Assembly (NCBI GenBank): GCA_018524725.1 | Contig: JAEUWP010000562.1 | Location: forward strand, 186,001-250,000 | Direction: 5' to 3' | Length of the DNA: 64,000 bases | Source: Podaxis mareebaensis | Lineage: Eukaryota; Basidiomycota; Agaricomycetes; Agaricales; Agaricaceae | The notes under the pieces: model-generated | What the model was told of the DNA's origin: nothing | Databases searched by the model: none | Seen by the model: only the letters and a program-made list of their open reading frames with translations | Translations under genes and position numbers: made by a program | Shown here: piece by piece, positions 10,318-20,609 of the stretch | How positions within the stretch are numbered: the first letter of the stretch is position 1 | Layout: every line of letters starts with the position of its first letter

Positions 10318-12827
10318 ATGCCTTCCGCTTCGAACCCGTCCCGCGAACCCAGTTCCCGCTCACGAGGTCGATCATCAGGGCGTGAGACCCCTGTTGGCCA
10401 ACCACTCGTAGGGCAAGCCGAAGAATTCATACTACCAGAAGGAGGTGGCGAGCAAGCTACGGAGCTGTTTCGGGAGTTTGCGCGCTCTCATCATCATGCC
10501 CACGCGACAGACGATACGTTCGTCGAAGAAGGGTCTGAGGAGGAAGTATTGGGAAAGGCACAGAAACCTCTTCCTTGGTGGAAGCGGCCTTCACCATGGT
10601 GGTACGTGGCGCCGCCAGTTCTGCACATATAGTTACGTCTTAACGCGCTTTTCTTCTCCCAGGATACTATGCGCATTGCCTTTCACGGCGTTGGCCATGT
10701 CAGCAACGCTCGCACCACGCATTGAGATCTATACGATCCTTGCATGCCGCGTGATCAAGCCTGACATTTACTATGATGAATCGCAGCTCAACACCTTTCT
10801 ATCCCCCACTCTTGCGCCAACGCGGTACCAACTATGTGCCAGAGACCCGGTCGTTCAAGCCGCCGTCGCGAAACTTGCAGCTGGTATGATATTTGACTTT
10901 CACTGACATCACCCTATTTCTCTATTTTTGTCCGCGCGCGTAAATCATCTCTGACGTCAACCTTTCCTACTCCATACTGGCCATGACTCTCCTTCAACAC
11001 AGCGATGACCACTTGCATGGGCGTGCTCAGCTGTTTGACGACTGGCTGGTGGGGTGCCGTGAGTGCACACTCTCCACACTTCTTGCCTCGTTTTCATCCT
11101 AATCTGGGAGCCAGTTCTCAGATAGATATGGCCGCGCACGTGTATTGGGGATATCCGTTCTTGGTCTGCTATTAACAGACTGCAACTTTATCTTCGTCTC
11201 CCTGTTCCCTGATGTGGTACCCGGAGGCTATTGGTTCTTGCTGCTCGGTCCTCTCGTAGAAGGCTCCCTTGGAGGTATTCGTGTATCTTCGTGTCGACTC
11301 TGAAATGCGTATATTCATGTTTCCCCAGGCTTCACGAGTGCCGTCGCTGCTATTCACGCGTATCAGGCCGATACCACCAACGATCACAATAGGTGCGCTT
11401 GACATTTTTGTGCTGCCTCCCAAGTTATCCTGACGTGTACTACAGGTCGCGTATCTTCTCACTTGGTTTGGGGTTGCTTTTCACCGGAATGGCTATCGGC
11501 CCTACCTTCGGTTCACTCCTCATCCGATCGACTGGACAAGTCTTATCCGTGTACTATGCAGCCGCAGGGGCACACCTCCTATATGCGTTTTTGGTCTGGT
11601 TTGTTTTGCCTGAATCATTGAGCATGTCCTACAGGCTTCGTGCTCGTGCACGATACGCAGAAGAGTTACGGGCAGGCGCTTCTGAACGTAGTAGCCGCTT
11701 TGGCGCCAGGATACTGCTCATGTTCAAGAAGGTGTTCGCTTTCCTCACCCCCCTTGCTGTGTTCAACCCCAAAGTCCAAGAGGTCAACACGAACCCCCTC
11801 AAAGGGGAGAGAAGGGACTGGAACCTGACCCTTATGGCCCTTGCATATGGGGTCACAGTTTCGATCATGGTGTGTGTTTTCTCGTGAAGATTTTTTATTA
11901 GTCTTCTGATAAGCATACAGGGCTCTTATCCATATAAGTTCCAATACGCCGCACTTACCTTTGGTTGGACATCGGAAGATGTAAGCCGTTCTTGTCCTTT
12001 CGCCGCGAAGCATATCTGAATCCTCCCAGTTGGGATATTGGCTCAGTTTGGTTGGTGCTGCTCGGGCTTTCTTCTTGACAGCTATTCTACCTGGTGAGCG
12101 AACTGTGACTCTCAAAATCTAGTATATAGTGACGATAATGAAAAGTGGCAATCAAACTTTTCAAGCCGAAGCCAATGATCCTAGAGGTACCACAAACTTC
12201 TTCGGAATCCTCGCCTTTGCTGGCGTCCTCCGATGGCGTGCGGAGTCCCCCGAAGAAAAAGGAAATTCACTCCCCGGCTTTTGATCTTGGCCTAGCCCGG
12301 GCCTCGCTATTCATTGAAACCATAGCTTATACCTTTATGGGGCTTGCTCCTACCCCTCTGGCATTTACGTTGTTTGGGATGTTGGGGTCCATGGGAACGG
12401 CCTTTTCTCCCGCGACTCAAACGGTGACATTGGCACTTTATACCAAGCGTGGGGGCACCGAGTCTGGGCGGCTTTTCGGGGCATTGAGTGTCCTGCAAGC
12501 TCTAGGGTGCGTATCTTCCCGGTCGCTGACAGTCATATTCCCAATGACTCTTGTTCTAGGTCCCAGATACTCGGACCAGCAATCTATGGCTTCATCTATG
12601 TAAAAACCGTCGCAACATACCCCCGAGCCATATTCTTTGTCTCAGTGGGCACAGTCATCGTTTCCTCAATACTCCTCTCCTGTGTCCGCCTCCCTAAAGA
12701 GAGCTACCCACCACACGCTATGGCTGTTAGTGCCGAAGAGGACCTCGAAGAGTCGAATATCAATTTTCCTGCAGTAGATTCCAGAAGCAGAGAGGGAACG
12801 CTAGTTGAAGTCGAGGCAGGGGCGTGA
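10318..12827 (+). CDS. MFS transporter with long N-terminal tail
   Basis: Ten exons keep phase: 10318..10601, 10663..10883, 11003..11058, 11115..11274, 11329..11392, 11446..11869, 11921..11980, 12030..12093, 12146..12506 and 12560..12827 (653 residues). A polar tail of about 90 residues, rich in Ser/Arg then His/Glu, precedes the first helix (W-I-L-C-A-L-P-F-T-A-L-A). The loop between helices 2 and 3 has the major facilitator motif S-D-R-Y-G-R-A-R-V-L-G. A long first extracellular loop follows helix 1. A hydrophilic central loop of about 40 residues (S-P-P-K-K-K-E) separates the two halves, and the tail is acidic. The arrangement resembles the TetA/HIAT1 (MFSD14) group of drug- or metabolite-proton antiporters. 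The substrate cannot be read from the sequence. Confidence 0.85.
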
Positions 12828-13641
12828 TCTAGAATTGGAGAAATTGGTATTTTAGTATGTCGCGGTCTGCCCGTTCTAGCTTGATTGACGTAATCTATAC
12901 TTTGTTCGGAACTACGCGATCGTGTTGTGTAATTGTCTTTATCACGGCCCACCGGCTAGGTAGCTCCTTGATATAACTATATCAAAAGTGATGGAGCGGT
13001 TTGCTTTCTCTACTAATCCTAGCACACCGCTCGTGCCAGAGACCACTCCACTTCCTAGGTACTTCTTTTCTAGCTTTGATCCCAAAATTTACAACATTTG
13101 CGACGAAGACGGCGATGAGTTATTTTTATAACCTGATCTGTTCCTGGTCTGACTTGGGATGCTTCAGAACCCCGTTTGTGTCCTCCGGCCGTTGACGATA
13201 TTCTCATGTCTACCAAAAAGTTGGTTAGCATGCACTACGGTAGCTTACATCGGCACTTCGGCAATTCCGCATTCCCGCATTCAGCTCGAGTTGATTGCTC
13301 TACTGAACGCAATCATCATAAGTCTCGGATATATGTTCGACGTCATCATCGGCTTTCTGCTCTGACACTGTATAGATGTGGAGAAGGTCACAACCCGAAT
13401 AACCCGCCAATATATTCCTGTCGTGTTTTGCCCAAGATCTTTCCATACTACCGCACAAGGATGCCTTCTAGCCCCCGATCGGCAACTAGCTTTTTGGATA
13501 TCCGTGGCATCTGGTGATGCAGAAGAATCAAGGATCTTGGAGGGCATTTACTGGAGGAAGTGGTATAAAAGACAAACCTCATGCTCGCATTTCAGGCAGA
13601 GCATCAACTCTAACTCACCTAAAGGCAAGAAAAATTCGACA
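12828..13641. other. Intergenic region with GH17 promoter
   Basis: The part before about 13480 holds no gene that I can support. Its small overlapping open frames lack motifs. The last ~150 bp form the promoter of the first GH17 gene and are similar to the promoter of the second copy. Confidence 0.5.
13495..13571 (+). promoter_or_regulatory. GH17 copy 1 core promoter, TATA at 13564
   Basis: TATAAAA at 13564-13570 lies 72 bp before the start codon. The preceding block, beginning ATATCCGTGGCATC, is repeated with a few changes before GH17 copy 2 (18664-18740), so the duplicated unit included regulatory DNA. Confidence 0.6.
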
Positions 13642-14979
13642 ATGAAGCTTTTGAGCTATTTCGTCTCTTCCCTCACATTCCTCTCTGGTACTCTCGCTGT
13701 GAATAACTTTGCAGGTATCACAGCGTCAAACGCCATTGGCGGTGCGGGTGCCTACACCTGCCGTACCCAAGCGCAGGTCAGTCGCTCCTTCTTTACGGGT
13801 CGTTTTGAATGCTAGCTGACAAGCTCGACGTTGACCCTTGGTGCATAATTCAAACAATAGTGGAACGATCTGGCCAATAATGCGAAGGCCTCTGGGTTCA
13901 AGGCGATCAGGATCCTTGGATTTGATTGCGACGCGCTCAATAGGGCTTCTTCAGCTGCCGCTGCTGCGGGATTGCAAGTCCTTGCAGGGATTTTCTTTGA
14001 TGTGAGACTTAGATCTTGCTCCTTTCTGGTTGCTGTTATATGGAAGATGCTCATGCTTGTACTTGTGTAGGGAAGTGTCGCATCTGCCAACGGTGCTATC
14101 GAGTGAGTTCCCTATGTTGCGAGGTTGCGTTGATGGCTCGGCAGTTGCTGATGGGTGTCTGTTGGATGCAGTGATCAAGTCCGACAGTTCCAGGCCGCTG
14201 TCCAGAGGTTTGGTGCAGGCCGCTATATTGGGTTGACCATTGGCAATGAGGTCGGGTTATCTTGGCATCCCCACCCAGACCTTGCAGCCACTAATCTTGA
14301 CCGCAGAACTCGGACAGTCCGAACAACATTATGAACAAAGTCGGCCAAGTACGCAGTGAGTCGTATTTCAATTTTAGACAAGCGACCCTTCGACTCATCT
14401 TGCTCAATAGACACCCTCAGAGCTGCAGGGATCAATACCCCTGTCTCGACCGTACACATTTGGGTAAACATCCGGGATAACCATGCATTCTGCAATGGTG
14501 ATTTCGTGGGCGCTAATGCCCAGTGAGTGGCGTTCCCACCAGACATTACACATTTCTCTGATGGGTAAACCCGTAGTGCCTTCTTCGATCCCAACACCCC
14601 GGCGGAACGCACAGGTGATTTTGTCTTCCGTACCGTGGTGCCCGCCCTTCGAAGTGCATGTGGCAATAACAAGAAAATCATCATCACTGAGTATGCACTC
14701 GGTCTCTTCTGAATTCCCCAAACATGCACGCGCTGATTCCGACGCTAATTTAGATCTGGCTGGCCATCTCGTGGAGGCTCGAATGGGGCTGCTGTCGCTT
14801 CCCTTCCTAATGAGCGCTCCGCATTGTTGAATCTTAACTGTGCCTGCCGCGACGACCGCTCCATCTCGGTGTTCGCTTTCGAGTATGACGATCAGACTTG
14901 GAAAGGGAACGACAATGAGAGAAGCTTTGGTATCTTTGGCAAACTCAACCTCAACGGAGATGTTTTGGCACCGTGTTGA
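13642..14979 (+). CDS. GH17 family beta-1,3-glucanase-like protein, copy 1
   Basis: There are eight exons: 13642..13776, 13861..14001, 14071..14102, 14172..14250, 14307..14355, 14411..14522, 14577..14690 and 14754..14979 (295 residues). A signal peptide (L-S-Y-F-V-S-S-L-T-F-L-S-G-T-L-A) is followed by a TIM-barrel sequence with G-I-T-A-S-N-A-I-G. The proposed acid/base is the Glu of T-I-G-N-E and the nucleophile the Glu of I-T-E-S-G-W-P. It ends in a Cys-rich C-A-C-R-D-D segment and D-V-L-A-P-C. GH17 enzymes cut or remodel beta-1,3-glucan in the cell wall. No GPI signal or Ser-rich linker is visible, so a soluble secreted enzyme is likely. The catalytic Glu codon is split by an intron in both copies. 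Confidence 0.9.
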
Positions 14980-15253
14980 AGCAATGTGTGGGTATCGTGG
15001 TGTATTTATGAGCAGGAAGTGATTACAGGACTTTTGTAGTGATTACTGATTACTGGAAAATGTTCAATCGAATGAGACAGCATAGTAGCGAGATTATCTG
15101 GTGGAATGGGTGTTGAGGAGCTATTCAGCATACCAGTCATTGACTTGAACATGCTGAATTCTCACATTTATGCTCTGTCATGAACGGGTGACATAATTTT
15201 TGGAACCATCATAGCCTCATGCTATGTTTGAATGACCTGTTTCTATTTTTATC

Positions 15254-15369
15254 TTTCCCATCCGGTTCGGGCAGTCAGTAGAACGAACTGCCATTCATAA
15301 CCATTTGTCAATACGCCCCGTGTATGAGTTTTCCTGCATCACCGTTAGCTCTGAATGCTACTAAGCGGA
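15254..15369. repeat. Left copy of 115 bp direct repeat
   Basis: This block begins TTTCCCATCCGG and ends TACTAAGCGGA. It recurs in the same orientation at 17136..17250 with only a handful of differences. The two copies enclose 1.77 kb that contains the hairpin and the captured permease fragment, so they look like terminal direct repeats or a large duplication made on insertion. Confidence 0.8.
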
Positions 15370-15370
15370 T

Positions 15371-15772
15371 GTTCTGTTTGTGAAATTGAGGGCCCTCGTC
15401 TCTTGGAGATAGCCTCAATCGTTGTGTCGAGATTGTTGTCCTGATATGGATATGTCGGAAATGATGCCATTGGATTTCATATTCCCATGACCTTTCCCAG
15501 GACTATGCTCGAAAATAACTGAGCTGTACCCATAGCTTTCGGAGTATGTAGTGTCTACTCATGCTTTGGAATAGCATGAACATCCGAGCTATGGGTACAG
15601 TTCGAATATTTATGCTCATTTTCGAGCACAGCCCTGGGGAAGGCCGTGGGAATATGAAATCCAATGGCATCATTCCCAACATATCCATATCAGGATGACA
15701 ACCCTGACACAACAATTGAGGTATATTTCCAAGACTTGTACTGATGAGGGCCCTCAATTTTACACACAGAAC
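15371..15772. mobile_element. ~400 bp hairpin (foldback/MITE-like element)
   Basis: Almost the whole segment is an inverted repeat. The outer ends read GTTCTG...CAGAAC, then AAATTGAGGGCCCTC on the left and its complement on the right. The arms stay similar through the block containing CCTGATATGGATATGT and through TGCTCGAAAA to the inner pair CTGTACCCATAGCT. They meet in a short unpaired centre near 15545-15575. No open frame for a transposase is present. It fits a non-autonomous foldback element or the product of a replication inversion. The family is unknown, and a target-site duplication is not obvious because the left edge abuts the direct repeat. Confidence 0.75.
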
Positions 15773-15987
15773 TAGTTTCCAATGCAATTTTTTTCCACAT
15801 GTAAGTCTAGTTTCCACGTGTGCACAAATTCAATTTCCGCGTGCGGTCTTTTTTTTTCGCGCGCAGATTTTTTCAGGCGCGGACGTACAATACTCATCCA
15901 TAAGCCAAAACTACAGTAAAATATATATATTTAGTGTAGAAGCTAATTTTCGCGTGAGGCTTTATTTTTGTCAATGTTGGTGCGCCA

Positions 15988-16635
15988 TAGGGCCGGGAGG
16001 CTTGTTCATTGCATTTTGCGTGCGGTCAACCGTCATCCTCGCTTTCTATAATTGCTCAGGTACGAAAATTTGCTCGCCGCTTCTTCGTAGAAACTGGTTC
16101 ACCAAAGTTCCAGCTGAAATGGTGGTTTGGATGCCTATCTCTTCATCATTTGTTCATATCAGTCTCAAGAAATAAAGCTTCCTCTCACAATCCCCGTAGA
16201 TTCGTTTCATAGGTCACTTTGTTGATCCCGCCCTTGGTTTTTGTGCCGGCCACCGCGCCTCCATTCGAAATCATTGCTTTCGACCTTATTCCTCGGTACC
16301 GGATGGACAAGATTCCGGTTGAAGCAATGAGCTCGACTCTTATCGTTATTTACATGTGAGTCCTGTTCTGCTGCCAGCCGTAGCAGGCGACCAACTCCCC
16401 ACCGCAGTTTCCTTAACTTTTCCGCTGTACCCTTCTACGGAGGTGAAAAATTTCCCTCTACCCCCTTCGGTACTTGACTGAATCACGCCTTGGGAAAAAT
16501 CGGAATTCTGATTGTCCATGGGCAAAGTGCTTCTCATGATGGGTCCCATTGCATTCACGTTCTCTGCGATGCTTGGTGTGAACCCTCTCCACGATCGGTT
16601 CGGTTTGTTTTCGTTACTGGCAGCGCAAGGTCCCT
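15988..16635 (+). pseudogene. Copied fragment of amino-acid permease gene
   Basis: This stretch is a DNA-level copy, introns included, of exons 3 to 7 of the permease gene on the opposite strand at 43380..44060. Shared blocks include AGGGCCGGGAGGCTTG at the start, the intron around GTGAGTCCTGTT, and the end at TACTGGCAGCGCAAG. It carries point changes, lost splice sites and a deletion of roughly 30 bp in the exon coding for the F-C-A-G region, so it cannot encode a transporter. It sits between the two 115 bp direct repeats and next to the hairpin. Confidence 0.85.
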
Positions 16636-16640
16636 AGTAA

Positions 16641-16835
16641 TCAAATGGCGCACTTGCGCTTCTTTCCCGTAGTAGCAGAATCGGCGGTACCAAGAGTAGC
16701 TTGGGGCTTTGCAGCAAGTTTTGCATGAGCAAAGGTATCTTCCGGAGAATACAGAGGCGGCAGTTGTAGGTCAAACTCAGGTGGCAAAAGCCCCATCGTT
16801 TGCGCCGAGCCCTGAGATTTAGTCCCACTATCCAT
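16641..16835 (-). pseudogene. Small coding-like fragment, unknown origin
   Basis: A 64-codon open stretch ends in G-K-K-R-K-C-A-I and includes L-P-P-E-F-D-L-Q-L-P-P-L-Y-S-P-E-D. It reads like the C-terminal end of a protein, but no upstream exon can be joined to it with confidence. It lies inside the repeat-bounded segment, so it may be a second captured piece. The family is not recognised. Confidence 0.3.
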
Positions 16836-17135
16836 TCATTCTCAGAGTCATCATATGTATATTCCATGTCACTGTTGCAGAACCTCCAAGCCACACCTCG
16901 TACTTTCAGTCCAGTACATGACTTACACAAACCAATCATTCACCCCAATATCCTCGCAACTATGCTCAATCTTGTAAAACATGAGAACCAAGATGGGTAC
17001 CCGACACAACCACCAACATACCCAGGATGCAAGTATTCCAGCTATCATGTCGGAATCCTCCCTGTTAACAACCTTCTTGTCCAACTGACACGCAAAGTTA
17101 ACTGAAAACGTGTTCGTGATCCTGCAGGAAGCTCC

Positions 17136-17250
17136 TTTCCCATCCGATTCGGCAGCCAGTAGAACAAACTGCCATTCATAACCATTTGTCAATACGCCCC
17201 GTATATGAGTTTTCCTGCACCATCGTTAGCTCTGAATGCTACTAAGCGGA
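17136..17250. repeat. Right copy of 115 bp direct repeat
   Basis: This is the same block as 15254..15369, in direct orientation. Its right edge coincides with the point where the coding sequence of the neighbouring minus-strand pseudogene stops, which suggests that the insertion truncated that gene. Confidence 0.8.
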
Positions 17251-18237
17251 AGTGACACCACACTTGAGCTCCTTTGCCGCTGCATAAAGCTGCGTAATAA
17301 CTTGGGGACGATGATCATCAAGCGTCAAGCCCCGTTCCTTCGCTTCGACAACAAAAAACCCCAACACTGATTCAATGTGCTCTGCGAGGTCACGGATGCT
17401 TGGGTGGTCCAAAAAGTGTTCTGTGGTTTACCAGACATGAGACCTGGACGAAGACAAAAACATATTGGGCGACCCACCAGCGATTGCGTGATCAGCAACA
17501 ACAACGGTGTAATCAAGGAAGCCGACCAGCAGGACCTCAGATCCGGTAGCTGTCGGTACCGTCACAGGAGAGAGGTTACGTTCAACATTGAACACCATCT
17601 TTTTGTTAGATGGCAGCATCGTTGATGCACGGTAGAGGAAGGCATCGACCCAGGTGCGAATACAAGCTTCGGACTAGCATTGGATTTTGGTGAGAACAAG
17701 GCCACGATGAGCAACGTGAAGCTGTGCACACGGGTTTCGCAACAAGATGAAGAAGCATGTCCAAAAATTTATGCATATTGCCAGAGTTCATAAAACTATC
17801 TGCGCCTGCCAATGCCGCAACTTTAGTGCGATCAGCCGCATCTGTTTTGATGCGAAGAGGTGGCCCCGCGCGGATTTGGAGGTCGCTTACAATGTCAGAG
17901 TTGGCGGACGAGAATGCATAGCTCTAGCAGTAGATGAAATTGCTTCTCGTTGGCATGCAAGTCGCAGTCAATGACATACCTTTAGTGAGGTTCTCATCTT
18001 GGAGTCCATCCATTGCGTGAAACTATCGAGCTCCGCAAGTACATCCTTACCAACATCAATTTCCGGACTCGAGTCGTCGTTGGCTCCAAGCTGGCCATCG
18101 TCGGGCTCGGCGACCTCATAGGTCTTGATTGTGTTTCTAAAGTTTTGAAGGGCATGAAGGGCCGCGGCAAGCTCTATAGCATTACAGCTGGACCAAGTTT
18201 TGCGCTTTTTAGATGGTCGTTCGTTTGCCATGCTCAA
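17251..18237 (-). pseudogene. Broken gene of PD-(D/E)XK-like fungal family
   Basis: The N-terminal exon is intact for about 88 codons (P-S-K-K-R-K-T-W and L-D-S-F-T-Q-W-M-D-S-K). The middle, 17640-17960, is full of frameshifts. Two later pieces are readable: G-F-L-D-Y-T-V-V-V and F-F-V-V-E-A-K-E-R-G-L-T-L-D followed by P-Q-V-I-T-Q-L-Y-A-A-A-K. The spaced Asp and the E-A-K triad resemble the active site of PD-(D/E)XK nuclease-fold proteins, which are common multicopy genes near transposons in Agaricomycetes. The 3' end is lost at the right-hand direct repeat. The family assignment is an inference. Confidence 0.55.
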
Positions 18238-18663
18238 GCGCTGGATGAAGCTGGGTGAAAGAAGACAAGTGGGTGCGACTACAGTCGCGGACAGTCAAAA
18301 TCGACAAGTCCCGATCTCAGGATCGGCTCGTTGAATTTCTGAGACTTTCTGGCAGATGACTCAGGCCTCAGGTTTATGAGACACGCCAAAAAGTAGATAT
18401 AATGTATATTTATGGGGCTAAATCTTAATACAAATGTAGCTGGGGTCCTGAGACGCCTTCGGTTGTAACCGACAGCGGGATCAAAGATTTTTGAGCTTTC
18501 CACTCCGGCTCACCATATTGCTTCGATACCATCATCGCATTTCTTCTCTACCACCACGCGGGCACGAATCAGGTTGCCACGGAGCAACCCGCCAACATGT
18601 TTCTGTCACTTTTTGTCCAGGACTTTGCCACATTGCCCCATGAAAATGGACCGGCAGCCAGCT

Positions 18664-18740
18664 GTTGACATCCGTGGCATCCTGTAATACAGAAAAACAG
18701 AGGAACTCGAAGGCGTCTATCGGAGCAATGGGTATAAAGG
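18664..18740 (+). promoter_or_regulatory. GH17 copy 2 core promoter, TATA at 18733
   Basis: TATAAAG at 18733-18739 lies 59 bp before the start codon. The block starting ACATCCGTGGCATCCTG matches the copy 1 promoter at 13495-13571, with small insertions and changes. Confidence 0.6.
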
Positions 18741-18797
18741 CGAATCTCATACCTGCACTTCCCAACTTCAGTCCTCTTGAAGACAGAAGCATCTACA

Positions 18798-20131
18798 ATG
18801 AGGCCTTTCAATTACTTCGTCTCTTCTCTCGCATTCCTCTCTGGCACTCTTGCTGTCACCAACTTTGTAGGTATCACAGCATCCAACGCCATTGGCAACA
18901 CAGGCACATATACCTGCCGTACCCAAGCACAGGTTGATCGCTCCTTCTCTACGAGTCGTTGAATGTTAGCTGATGAGCTCGACTCTGACCATTGGTGCAT
19001 AATTCAAACAATAGTGGAATGACCTGGCCAACTTTGCCAAGTCCAATGGGTTCAAATCGATCAGGATTCTTGGATTTGATTGCGACGCGCTCAACGGGGC
19101 ATCTTCAGCTGCTGCTGCTACAGGATTGCAAGTTCTTGCCGGGATTTACTTTGACGTGAGCCTGGAATTTTTATTCTTATTGGTTGTCACGCATGCGGAA
19201 ACATGCTTACGGCACGTTGCGCTTGTACTCATGTAGGGGAGCATCGCATCCGCCAACGGTGCTATTGAGTGAGTTCCTTATGTTGCGGGGATGTGGTAAT
19301 GTCTCGGCGCTCTGATGGGTTCCTGTGGAATGCAGTGATCAAGTCCGACAGTTCCAGGCCGCTGTCCAGAGGTTTGGTGCAGGCCGCTATATTGGGTTGA
19401 CCATCGGCAATGAGGTCGGGTCATCTTAAAATCCCATCCAGACTTTGCAACTACTAATGTTAACCGCAGAACTCGGACAGTCCGGACAACATCATGAACA
19501 AGGTCGGCCAAGTACGAAGTAAGTCGTCATTTAATTTTGGACAAGCAACGCTCTCAACTCGATTTGCCCTACAGATACCCTCAGAGCCGCAGGGATCAGC
19601 ACCCCTGTCTCGACCGTACACAACTGGGTAAGCATCCGCGATAATCCCGTGTTCTGCAATGGCGATTTCGTCGGCGCCAACGCCCAGTAAGCTGTCCCTC
19701 CCAAATGTTTTAATTAACTCTGACCAGTGAGCCTGTAGTGCTTTCTATGATCCCAATACCACTGCGGAACACACAGGTGACTTTGTCTTCCGTACTGTCG
19801 TGCCCGCTCTCCGAGGTGCATGTGGCAGCAAGAAAATCATTATCACGGAGTACGCATCAACTTTGAATTTTCCGAGCACACTTGCTGATCAAGACATCCC
19901 ATCAGATCTGGCTGGCCATCCCAGGGAGGCTCGAACGGCGTTGCTGTCGCTTCCTCTGCCAATGAGCGCTCTGCATTGTTGAACCTCAACTGCGCTTGCC
20001 GTGATGACCGCTCCATCTCGGTGTTTGCCTTCGAATACGACGACCAGCTCTGGAAAGGGAACGACAATGAGAGAAGCTTTGGCATTTCTGGTAAATTCGA
20101 CCTCAACGGAGACGTTTTTGCCCCTTGTTAG
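18798..20131 (+). CDS. GH17 family beta-1,3-glucanase-like protein, copy 2
   Basis: There are eight exons: 18798..18932, 19015..19155, 19237..19268, 19336..19414, 19470..19518, 19575..19686, 19739..19849 and 19906..20131 (294 residues). Seven of the eight exon lengths are identical to copy 1; exon 7 is one codon shorter. The signal peptide, T-I-G-N-E, the T-E-S-G-W-P motif and the C-terminal C-A-C-R-D-D segment are all kept, so both copies appear functional. Most differences are silent or conservative. An upstream in-frame TTG is ignored; the ATG at 18798 starts the signal peptide. The role should match copy 1: beta-1,3-glucan turnover in the wall, possibly with different timing. Confidence 0.9.
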
Positions 20132-20609
20132 ATTAATGTATAGTGCGTTGGCGCATTTGGAAGAAGAGGTGCGAAGGATCATGTTTAACTATTATTACTT
20201 ATTAGAGGATATTTAATCAATAGTGACATGAGTTCTAGCGAATATGACCTTGTGGCGGCCATTGGTGCTAATAACTGGCAGTATGAGAGGCCGTAATGAC
20301 AATTGAACATCAAGGTTCAGGTCCAATGAAAACTAGACGAGCCTAGTCGGGTCTGACCGAGCTCCAGCGTTTGCTTCGACCATGCTCGAAAAAGTGGCAC
20401 TAACTTTCAACGTTCTCCGAGCTTCGTCGAGGCAGATAATCCCCCTTCATTCAATAAATCGTCAGCTCGGTTGCCACCCCAAACTACGCGTACTAGATTG
20501 CGAGTATTACATCCTGATATGAAAACAACACTACAACACCACGAAAATATCCAGAATTAATAAAACAAGCATGCATATGAAGAGGAAAGCGACGGGAATT
20601 CCCCAAGGT
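20132..20609. other. Intergenic region, convergent gene ends
   Basis: This lies between the 3' ends of GH17 copy 2 and the RING ligase. AT-rich stretches near 20540-20570 could serve 3' processing on either strand. I see no gene. Confidence 0.5.
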
